A stretch of DNA of 64,000 nucleotides from Yamagishiella unicocca (taxonomy: Eukaryota > Chlorophyta > Chlorophyceae > Chlamydomonadales > Volvocaceae). The translations under genes were made by a program, and so were the position numbers. Positions within the stretch are counted from its first letter, which is position 1. Each line of letters opens with the position of its first letter. A model generated the notes under the pieces. That model made no database searches and was not told where the DNA came from. It saw only the letters and a program-made list of their open reading frames with translations. Below, piece by piece: positions 46,405 to 56,200 of the stretch. Location of the stretch: assembly GCA_003116995.1 (NCBI GenBank), contig BDSL01000030.1:868001-932000 (forward strand), written 5' to 3'.

Positions 46405-47311
46405 ATGAAGCGAAAATCGCATGATGACCCGGACGTTCGCGTCAGTAAGGAAATGAGTCGGCTATTGCGGCATAAACCGCCGCCTGGCGCCATGGATGCT
46501 GCTGGCTGGGTCAGCCTGCCGGTTCTCCTTCGGCATATGCGGCATCAGCCGTCTGAAAGTCATGTGCGGCAGATTGTGGAATCATGTGCAAAGGCAAGTA
46601 GCATCGGCTTATCGTGCAGAGGGTTTCGACTAACCACACCCTGCGCGCAAAACCCAGTAACGGACGCGTGCCGTCTTCAACCACCCCTGATTGCAGAAGC
46701 GCTTCGTTATCGATGACAGCACGGCCCCTCCACGTATTCGTGCAGCACAAGGGCACACCGTGGAGCTCGAGGAGGCTATCCTAGAGCCTGTGGCAGACGT
46801 CGCCTCAGTTCCGGTGGCTGTGCACGTCACGAGTGTTTCCAGGTTCGGAATAATACCTAGTTGCTTTTGCACGTGGCATTCCTGAACAACAGCTCTTTAT
46901 TTGCCAGCCCGTCATTGCGTACGCCGTCCACAACTGAAATGTGTACATTGTGCAGCTGGGAGGCTATCCAGGGCACGGGGCAACTGCTGCGCATGAAGCG
47001 CACTCACATTCACTTCGCAACCGAGCCGCATCACCTCCGTAAGAACAAGTGGGCCGAGGTTTACCTACTGTTGGACCTGGAGGTACGACTGCGGTAGACG
47101 TCTCACTGTAGCAATCACGCTCCTGCAGCTGGCGACCCTGTTTCCTTCACACGCCCCCTTCACTATGCAGGCCGCCATTGAGCAAGGACTCAAGTTCTTC
47201 CGGTCCAGCAACGGGGTGTTGTTGTGCGAGGGCCCCCTGCCCGTGAGCCTAGTTCGCAAGGTTGAGTTGCAGGAAATGCCAGAGAAATGGCGGGACTCGC
47301 TCTCAACATAA
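46405..47311 (+). CDS. TPT1: RNA 2'-phosphotransferase (Tpt1/KptA family)
   Basis: Model: join(46405..46593, 46697..46842, 46956..47082, 47171..47311), 200 aa. The enzyme removes the 2'-phosphate left at the splice junction after tRNA splicing, passing it to NAD+ to give ADP-ribose 1",2"-cyclic phosphate. The four catalytic positions of the family are visible: Arg22-His23 in MSRLLRHKP, Arg in RIRAAQGH (residues 76-83), and Arg in MKRTHIHFA (exon 3). The usual HGT motif reads HVT, so its Gly is Val. The first intron appears to use a GC donor (AAG|GCAAGT); only this choice keeps the phase. The C-terminus (GLKFFRSSNGVLLCEG) is typical. No transit peptide is seen. TGTAA is 195 bases after the stop. 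Confidence 0.88.
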
Positions 47312-47505
47312 GCGCACACTTCTTGGCCAGGGCTGGCGTTTTTACAATTGCAGCGGGCCAGAAACGCTTTAAAGTTTAATTTCACCAAATACAGCAGAAA
47401 CTGCTATCAATCTGGGTTTTATCCCAGATGCTTCTCTCTACAAGCGTCACTTGCCTCGACATCGCCCGTGACATCTCGTTTTATTTATCTTAAATTTCTT
47501 CCGTC

Positions 47506-47510
47506 TGTAA
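47506..47510 (+). terminator. poly(A) signal TGTAA for TPT1
   Basis: TGTAA lies 195 bases after the TPT1 stop codon on the coding strand. Confidence 0.7.
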
Positions 47511-48105
47511 CGATACCAATGAAGGCTGGACCCGCACAAGCAGGATGATCGTCCGATCGCAGCACCCCGTACCCGCCATCGGTAGGGGCAAAAAAACCAA
47601 ATAAACCGTGAATGCACCCACGTTCCCACACTACCAAATACACCCACACCGTAGCCAAACAAGGGCCGCATAGCCGGCGCCCTTGACTTCGAGTACTGCC
47701 GGCCCCAATACACTCACACGGAGACAGCAGCGGCGGTCTCCCCGCCCTGCCTCCACAAAAGAACGCTACCAACAGTGCTTGAAAAGAATAAGAAGCGGCA
47801 TCAAACCTTTCGTGGCGGGACTATTGTACATCAGTGGGAGCCAAGGCGCAGCAGGCGCAGATTGTACAGGCATCACACCCAACGAAACGGCGCGCATAAT
47901 AGTACAACGCGACCATCGTCTGCACCCATGGGGCCGAGGGAGGTCAGCATAAGTGTTTGTGGAAACGGACAGCACTCAGCCCACAGGGTTGGTGTTAAAC
48001 GACATGACCAACATTCAAACATGCCAAACCAAACAATTCACCGTGCGAAGTGCGTCACCCTTCGTATGCGTCAGCTCTCTTCTTCACATCTGCACACCAA
48101 CTGTC

Positions 48106-48110
48106 TTACA
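48106..48110 (-). terminator. poly(A) signal TGTAA for the HAD-family gene
   Basis: ttaca on the plus strand is TGTAA on the minus strand, 77 bases beyond the stop codon at 48,187. Confidence 0.7.
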
Positions 48111-48186
48111 CGGAGCCGTTGTTGCGCCAGGAAGCCTGTGTGCGCATGCTCAACTGAAATCATGTACGCTATTCAGGCTTCTAAAC

Positions 48187-49553
48187 CTACCACTTCCCAA
48201 AGCCACCGGCCATGGGCTGAAACCTCTCGTCGTCATCATCAGCGTACTCGTCAATGTCACGGTCGCCGAGCTCGTCACGCTCGACAAACTCCTCCCCGCC
48301 GCGCCGTGACTCCACGAGGCTCTCGTCCGCAAACAACCGCTTCATGTTCATGAACGACAGTTGCGACAGGTTGCGCACCACGAGATCGGCGCCAGTGAAG
48401 TCGTACACTGGTGCGTTGCCCGTCACAACGACGCACTTCATTCCCAGCTCGTGCGCCGCTTCCACGCTGATATTGGACTCGCCGACCACTATGCAGCGCA
48501 TGGGCGGCCTTTGGATCTTGCTGGCTGCGTAGGCGTAGTAGTACTCCACCTCAGCAGAGCCGCTATCCTCGGCAGTCACCGTCGCGTCGAAATAGGACTG
48601 CAAGTTGTGCCGCTGCAGCCCCTCTTGGACCTTTGCTTCATGCAATGGTGTTGCGAGCGCCACGGGTACGCTGTTGCGTTTGAGCGTCTCAAGAAAGTGA
48701 GGGGCCTCCAGCATAGCCGCGGACTGCCGTCCGCCCATCAGCTGCTCGTAGACAACGGCCTTGCGCTCAGCGACTTGCCGCGCAACCTTAGGGTTGTGCG
48801 TCCAGCCGAAAACGCGAGAGATGACCACTTCATCGCGCACGCCCTTAATGCGGCGCATCAGCTGCCCAAGAGGCCGTTTGTAGCCAAACTCATCGGCAAC
48901 CTGAAGCCACGCCTGGCGATGTGTCTCGTCCGAGGTCTCGACAACGACGCCTTCGAATTCCTGTTTATAAGAAGGAAACAGGATGTCAAAGTTGCCCTAA
49001 GACAGAATCCCCAACACGCAGCAAAGCGAAGTAACCACGTCTATGCATCCACATGATTCGAGGGTACATTAACCGGTAACATGTAAAGGTGCAGAGCAAT
49101 ACAGGGTAGAAAAACGCTCCCGAATACAACGTGGCTCCAGTCGTGGCAAAGGTCACATCGACTCAGGCCGTTGCTGTCATGAATGCACCTCCATCATAGT
49201 TATCTTACCATAATGACCCCAAACCAGCCTGTTGACATCCGCTCCATCCGCTGGAGCGGGTTGGCAAGGGACGGGTCATCAGACGGTGACTCCAGGTTCC
49301 GAGGAAGAGGCAGCAGCTCCTCCACCACCTCAACCCGCTCAACGACGCCAACGTGGGCATAACTTGGTGCATATAGCGCACGTGGCGACAGCAGGCGCGA
49401 CGGTGAATCAGGGAGAGGCGCAGCTCCCCCGGAAGCCTCTTCGCGCAGACGCGCTGATGACGCAAGGCGCCGTTGCGCTCGAAGCGGGCAGACTACCGCT
49501 GCCTCTTTCCCAGACCTTGATAAGACACGAGAAGCACGGCCTTGACGAAACAT
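48187..49553 (-). CDS. plastid HAD-superfamily protein, PyrP2-like (riboflavin pathway phosphatase family)
   Basis: Model: complement(join(48187..48960, 49209..49553)), 372 aa, close to the ~373 aa of Arabidopsis PyrP2 (5-amino-6-(5-phospho-D-ribitylamino)uracil phosphatase, plastid, riboflavin synthesis). Residues 1-70 are Arg/Ser/Ala-rich and fit a transit peptide. The HAD part runs from GWFGVIMEFEGVVVE (about 108-122) through RRIKGVRDEVVISRVFGW, a Thr/Ser motif near VALATPL, CIVVGESNISVEAAHELGMKC and GADLVVRNLSQLS. The order and spacing match PyrP2. The usual nucleophile motif DxD reads E-F-E, the Lys-Pro loop is replaced by GSAEVE, and motif IV GD reads GE. It may be catalytically altered or may share the unusual motif of PyrP2-type proteins. 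The C-terminus is acidic (EYADDDDERF). Confidence 0.75.
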
Positions 49554-50070
49554 TGGGTCGAGAAGCGCCAGGAACGAGGTCTAAGAAATCTTTCCCGGTG
49601 CTTTATATATGTAGGAAGATAGCTAATAATTTTGTTTTATACAGTCTCTTCTTGTTGTTTACTTTGCAAATATAACTGTGTGGACATCACAGCGTCAAAA
49701 GTTTAAAGGCCTGGCGCGCAATCACGGAGTACGGGCCGAAACAGGAAAGCGTTTATGTGGCCCGTTACGCCGTTAGCATTGCATATATTGTTTTAAACGC
49801 AGAAGCACTGCGTCCAAGAAGCTTGCAAGCAGGCAACGGCGCATAGCAATCGTGTCGTCATCAAGCTCCAAACGTCGACTTCTTCGATCGCAGTCTGACA
49901 GCGTGGCTACACCGCAGCATAACAGCGTAGCTGCCTACTGGCAACCGTAGGCAGTATACCCGGTAATTACAGGAACCCCAGCACCAGCCGTAAACCATGC
50001 CTTCCTCACTCCTCTCCGACGACAGTCACTGTCCGGTCTGTCCCCCACACAACACCAATCGCCATCCTGC
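49554..50070. other. intergenic between two minus-strand genes
   Basis: The interval holds the promoter and 5' UTR of the HAD gene and the 3' UTR of the phosphatase gene. An AT-rich patch at 49,600-49,675 stands out from the local GC-rich background. Confidence 0.6.
49967..49971 (-). terminator. poly(A) signal TGTAA for the IBR5-like gene
   Basis: ttaca on the plus strand, 100 bases beyond the stop codon at 50,071 in the direction of transcription. Confidence 0.65.
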
Positions 50071-52853
50071 CTAAACCCCCGTTTCCATATCGTTCCCACC
50101 GTCCCCCACGTGCCGCGCAGCTGCGAAAGGGTTGCTGCCACCACTGAGCTGGCCGTGACTGGCTTGCTGCTCTTGCTGTTGCTCTGGCGCGCACGCCCCA
50201 AAACGGAAACCCTCCGTCGGCAGCGCCACACTGTTCAGGCTCCATGGTGCCGGGCCCCCCTGCGAGCCTACGGCCAGGCGAGGGGAACGACACAAACCGG
50301 GCGGAAGCGACGTAAGGCGAGCTCCCGGCGGGGTTCCCCCCACATGCACTGCTGCGTGCAATATGCAGCCCATGATGCCACCGCTCGCCGTCGGTTCACC
50401 GGCCACAGCCTTACACAAAATGCCCGCAAGCCACATCCTCACGGGCAGTGGACTCATTCATCACTTCGGTTACGCCCCCATGTGTCCGTGGGCCATCATA
50501 GCTCTGTTGTTACGCTCCTACGTGTACGTGAGCCAGCATAGCTCGATTTACGTGCTTACCAAAAGTTGGCCCCGACGTTGAAGGCATGGCTGCGGGCTCC
50601 TGCGCTTGCGCCGGGCCCGGTCCGAGTTGCGTCTGCTGCCCGAACGTAGATACTGTACGGGAAAGGAAACGTGGTATCGTGGCAATGTGTTATGCAGTGG
50701 ATCCCCACACTCAAAGACGTTGACAGCATAACCTATTGAGCACAGTGTGCGATAGGTGCACGCCGGTGGGTCCCGGTGTTGGTCCCACCCGTGCTCTGGT
50801 CTCGCGCCCTCCGCAACATGTGTCATGGGCGGCCGCCAGTCGCGTAATGCCATCTGCCCACAAGACCCAAGGATACTGATATTTAGCGCTCCCTTCCCTA
50901 ACACGTCCTTGAACACTAGACAGGTAAAGGTGAGCAATGAGGAGAAGTGCGTCACGCACAGTTGCGGCCCCCAAGCGCTTTGACTGTCACGGCGTCGCCC
51001 AATACCCCCATAAAGGCAAGCATCTTACTTGGCACTATACGTCTGCCAGCCAGAAAGTACAGCCCAGCAACCCGCAGCAACGTACCCAGGTTTGGCAAGG
51101 TTGTGACCCCTGCTCGCTGCTCCATCCCTGCTGCCGCTGTCTAACACGGTGTAACGTACCTGTGTGGAGCACCGCCAGCCCCAGGGGCGTGGAGCTGCTG
51201 CCATGCAGCTGCACCTCGTACTCCATCAGCCGCTTGGCATCCTCTGCGCAGCAAACCGCGCGCGCAATACGTGTCATTACCCGGGGTAGCATGGACACGT
51301 CGTGGAAACCCCACGCAGCCCCATCAAGGTTTGGCCAACACCGCGTGACCCATACCGCCACAGCCCATACACCCTGGCTGGCGTCACGCGGCACACATCG
51401 TCCCCCCTGGGAGTGCTCCAGGAAAAGCCAATGCGCAGGTGTGTGAGCGGGATTGCGGGCATTGCAGCAGGCGGTGCGTACCGTGTCCAGGATACACTGC
51501 GGCCACCAGCGAGGCAGCCCGTGGCCTGTCCGGCTCGTGCGATGCACGTGACGACGGTAACACTAAAGGCGCAGTGGTTTTTCCCTCCTACTCTGTACAT
51601 AACGGCTGCACCAAGTAAACTTCCTCCAACAATGCTGCAACGAAGGGCCATGAAGCCGGGCTCTTTCCCACGCCTGGTGCGCGGCCGCCGCGGGAGCCAC
51701 GCACCCTCCTTGATGTTGATGGCGGGCCGCTTGTCCTTGACCCACTTGTAGCTCTCCGCTAACCGCCACCCCCGGTGCTTCATCAGGTACGCCATGACAA
51801 CGCACGGGGACCTGCGAGCCGTGGAGCCGCGGCCCAGCAAAGGGCAGGGTAGGTCGCAGGAGCCCGCTGCCGCAAGGTCAACAGGGGCTCCGCGACAAGC
51901 AAGCAAGGACCCAGCCGCCGACGGACCAGCAGGCGTCGCTGGAGGCGCAGCGATTGCCGCATGGCGCTAACGGCTTCGCCGGGGCGCAGGACGGCAGCTG
52001 CTGCTCGATGGGACTGGCAGTCCTGGGACTGTCTCCAGGCAACCCGAAGTGTGGGCCACGGCAACAGGGCATCGGAAACCGCCTGGTGAGCCGGTACTCA
52101 CTGCGAGTGGCCTTCCATAGCGTACCCCACAGCCTTATCCAAAGCCGATGCCCTGCAACCGGCTACGCGCGCCCGTGAGCTTCCTCCCTGGACTCACCGG
52201 GAGCTGCCAGTCATGCAGTACACGAGCACCTTCTGCTCCGCCTTGATGACGCTGTCTGTTGAGGAGGAGGCAAAGGAGGAGGCTGTTTGGTTTGGACGCA
52301 GGAAACGAGCACGTCACCAAGCGCGGCAGGCAGCCGCTCGCCTATGAAGTCGAAGCACTCTTGAAAGTCGACCGGCGCCGATGACACGGTGTGGTATGTG
52401 AAGCTGTTCTTGAAAAGCGCTGGGTTGCTGGGCCACGTCTGCGGGGGACGGCGGGGACGTCCCAATTTTGGGTTAGGCACGTCGCGTAGTGGCGGTCGGG
52501 CACAGCCAGATCGCGGAGCGTCGCGCATGGCGCACATTTAGAATGTGTGTAATGCCCATAGCTCGGAGCAGCTCTGATCGGGAGGCCGTGTCATAGCTGC
52601 CCAAGTAGAGGCTTCCCGGGATAATGGCCGTGGGAAGCACCGTGTGCTCAAGCTGCCGCCGCTCCGCTTGGGTCATGATGTGGCCACAGATCTGGCAAGG
52701 CTCCCCATTCTCATGCTGCAAGTATAAGGGTTTGGCTCAGCTCAGCGCTGGGTACGGAGGGTCAAGATATGCATCGATTCTTCCTTCCAAACGCACATCG
52801 TGATAGTGATTGCAGATGAAGCATGGCTCCTCTCTATCTCTTTTTACTTTCAT
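50071..52853 (-). CDS. IBR5-like dual-specificity protein phosphatase
   Basis: Model: complement(join(50071..50267, 50560..50652, 51160..51243, 51705..51811, 52198..52255, 52318..52438, 52536..52715, 52797..52853)), 298 aa, every phase consistent. It is related to Arabidopsis IBR5, a MAP-kinase phosphatase acting in auxin and ABA responses. The N-terminus has two paired zinc-binding-like motifs, EEPCFICNHYH (residues 8-18) and GEPCQICGH (24-32), as in IBR5. The catalytic domain starts at LPTAIIPGSLYLGSYDTASRSELL-type sequence (about 47-70). The PTP loop is VYCMTGSSRSP with Cys133 and Arg139 (C-x5-R). HRGWRLAESYKWVKDKRP follows (about 153-170). The His usually before the catalytic Cys is Tyr132. 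The C-terminal tail (about 200-298) is Gln/Pro/Ser-rich with FGF-like turns and is not conserved. The substrate is unknown; a MAP kinase is the family expectation. Confidence 0.85.
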
Positions 52854-53201
52854 GTCTTCTAGTTTTGCGTAGATGTTAACAGCAAGGAGGACCTAGGCGC
52901 TAGGGTGCACCCTGCACCTTACAGGGATCGTCACAGTATGCAGAAGAAATGAAGCCGTTCGGTATGCGGACAGATGTCACACATTCCATTGCTTCAATGA
53001 ATTGAACCGGTCCACCGCCAAGGCAACGCTGCTCGTACAGGTCGTATGTAAGAACTTCCTCAGGACTTTCGAACGCCACCAGAAATGTGTTCTGCATAAT
53101 CGGCTGTATAGGTTGTATCGTAAATGTATACCATCGCCAGTAAGGCGACGAGTGCTCCGGGCTCCGCAGCTGACTAGCGTTACGAAGCACAGAGCGTTGC
53201 G
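52854..53201. promoter_or_regulatory. bidirectional promoter interval
   Basis: The IBR5-like gene (minus, ATG at 52,853) and the second sigma gene (plus, ATG at 53,202) are divergent with 348 bases between start codons. Both promoters and 5' UTRs should lie here unless upstream non-coding exons exist. A minus-strand open frame (52,900-53,301) crosses it; see findings. Confidence 0.5.
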
Positions 53202-56200
53202 ATGTCGACCGTGTCGGGCTATAAGCTTCAAAGTACTGGTGGTGCTCAACCAGGGGTCGGCGCTCGCCTATGCTTAGCTTCGCCGTGTCGTTCCCAGCCA
53301 CTCAGACGTGCGAAGACAGTCCCTTCAGCTGCCGCAGCCCCAGCAGCTGTCCTAACTTTAGAGCCTGACACACGATTAATTCACGGGGGTCCTTTAGTGC
53401 TAGACCGTTGGCCGCCTGCGAACGACACGTCTGGAGTTGGTTTTACGCTGCATTCTGCCCCAGCGACAAATGCCGCTGTTACGAATTTGCTGCGCGAGGG
53501 GCAGGAGCTGGCGGTGCAGCAGCTTTCGACGGAAATATCTAGGCTAATGGAAGAAGTGGATACGGTGAGTTTCTCAACCTGTCTTTCGAGGCCTTACCGT
53601 TACTGCTGCATCCGGTCCAAGTTGTGGGTCTCACGTTGTGGGTCTCTCTTGGTCTTGCGTTTGCTGGGCTCGAGCGGGCCTCGCCGGTCTGCTCCCCACA
53701 CAAACACATCGACCTCCCCGCAGCCCTCTGTGCACCTGCTCGAAGCCATGACCCCCCCCCCTCACGCCACCACGTCCACAATGACCACATGCCACATGCC
53801 AATGGTCACATCCCCCCCTAACCACATAGCACCACCCTGCGCCCCTAGGAGCTGGACGACTTCCTAAAGTCAACTGCGTTGACCCCAACACGCCACCACC
53901 ACCAGCAGCACCCGGTGCCGCAGCCAGGCCCCTCAGAGCTGGAGCTATCAGCTGCCAGCCCCAGACAGGCAACCTCGGTGGACGCATCGACCCCCTCCAC
54001 ATCCTCCTCCCCGTCCTCCGACGTCCCCTTAGTAGCCACCGCGGCCGGCACCACCAGCACCCGCACGGGCCCCGCGGGTCTATCGCTGCTGCCGCTGCCG
54101 GCCGTGGTGGTGGGAGACGTGCTGGCGGGGCCTGCAGGTGCGGGCGCAGGCAGCCGCGCGCAGCGCCGCAGGCAGAACTGGCGGCGAGCGGGCGCGGTGG
54201 TGTCACCCAGCAACGCCCCTCCCAGCGATGCCAAGTTCAAGGTGACCGGCAACCACTCCATTTCGATCCTCATGGGGGTGAGTGAGTGGGAGCAGGCGGG
54301 GTGGGGCGGGGGAGTTGACGGGCGGGCGGGCGCCGGGCTGCTGCCGTGGGGGTAGAGGGCCGGCCGGGCAGGCACGCTGGGGGGCGTCAACACAACGTGG
54401 TGGTGGTGGTGGTGGTGCTACTCTTGACAAGCACGCGGGGGTCGTCGACCCAACATGGTGGTGGTGGTGGTGGTGGTGCTACTCTTGACAAGCACGCGGG
54501 GGTCGTCGACCCAACATGGTGGTGGTGCTACTCTTGACAAGCACGCGGGGGTCGTCGTCGCTGGTGGCCAGCAGGCGGGAAGGTCGTTCAGAAGGGTGGT
54601 GTGTCACACGCACGTTTGGGAGTGGCGAGGCGAGGAGGCCCGGTTACACGACATGGGAAACGGAGGGCAGCGCTTGGGGGTGGGGCGCGGTGACGGCTTG
54701 CATTAAGGGGAAGGCGTGCGCGGCGGGTAAAAGGAAGACACGTGTACGAGAGGAAAACCGCGGCGGGTGGGGTTGAGCGGGGGTTCCGTGGGGGCACGGG
54801 GGCGGGGTCAAGCATGAAACGAGGTGCAGTGGGGGCGAACGATGCAGGGTGGGGCGAACGATGCAGGGTGGGGCGAACGATGCAGGGTGGGGCGAATAGT
54901 GCAGTGGGGGTGCGAATAGTGCAGTGGGGGTGCGAATAGTGCAGTGGGGGTGCGCGCGGACGCGTCTGAGTGGAGTGGCTCATGACCGGGGAGGGGCGGC
55001 ACAAGGAGCGAGGAGCGGCCCGGGCGACAGCGCCATCGGGGTGCTGATGGCTGCAGCCGGAGTGGCCTGGAGCCGCAGCACCCGGCCGCACTGCCACCCC
55101 CTCCCCCACCCTGCTCCACAACGTTACACGGGTTTGCCTTGCAACCCACCCTGCGCTACCCTCGGCCCCATCCCAATCCAATCCATCCCTCTCCCCCCAC
55201 GCAGTCCGACCCCGGCCAACCTTCGTTATTCCCCTCCTCTTTCGGCTCCCGTGTTGCTCCCCCCCTTCCTTCCCGGTATCGGGTCTGTATGCCACGCTGC
55301 CACCCCCTTCCCGGTCCCGCCCCCCCCACGCAGACCTTCAGCAAGGACCACATCCTCAGCGCGCAGGAGGAGCAGCTGCTGGCGGCCGCCGCACAGGACT
55401 TCATGAAGCTGGAGGACGTGACGCGAGTGCTGGCGCTGGTGCTAAGGCGGCCCCCCAGCGTGGCGGAGGTGGCGGAGACGATGCACTGCGATGAAACGTG
55501 GGTGGCGGGTTTGGTTTCGGGGAAGACCCGTGGATGCGAGAAAAAAACTGTTTAGGAAAGACGGGGGTGGTGGGGGGAAGCAGGGGGTGTGGGTTTGTGG
55601 GGAAAGCCCATGGGGGGCCGGCGGGGGTTCGAGGAAGACCCGTGGATGCCCGAAAAAACCGTTTAGAACGGACGTTTTGAGGTGCATGCTGGAGAACTGG
55701 GTTGGGGATACTAAAGCCGAAGGTCGTAATGTGACCTTTGGCGGCTAAGCTAAAGCGGCTACGGCGAGACGTCAGGAAGCGAGCTCCCGCGCGGGGTTAG
55801 GACAGGCGCCATTGCGGGTAACGTGCGGTAATGTTCGCGGGCGCAGGAGCCACGGCGCACGGTGGTATCCGGTATGGCTGTGCGACGGAGCGCACCTGAC
55901 CAACTAACAAACCAACTCGCTTCACCAGCCGTTGCTGGTGGCTGCTTTCCTTCGTTACCCGGGCTCCACGGGTTGCCTACCTCGCCTCACCTCACCCCCT
56001 CACCTCACCCCCTCACCTCACCCCCTCACCCTCTTCCTCACCCTCACCTCGCCACCCGCTCCGTCCTCCCGGCCCCGCGCACCCGCAGCTCCCTGCGCTT
56101 GCGTCTGGAGTGCGGCAGCCGCGCCCGCACCATCCTCGCGCAGAAGAACTACCGCCTGGTGGTCAACATCGCGAAGCGCATGCTGCGGCCGCACCTGGGC

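Larger units (their letters stand above)
47312..48186. other. convergent 3' UTR region of TPT1 and the HAD gene
   Basis: The two genes converge here. Each has a TGTAA on its own strand (47,506 plus; 48,106 minus). ORFs in the interval are short and unsupported. Confidence 0.6.
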
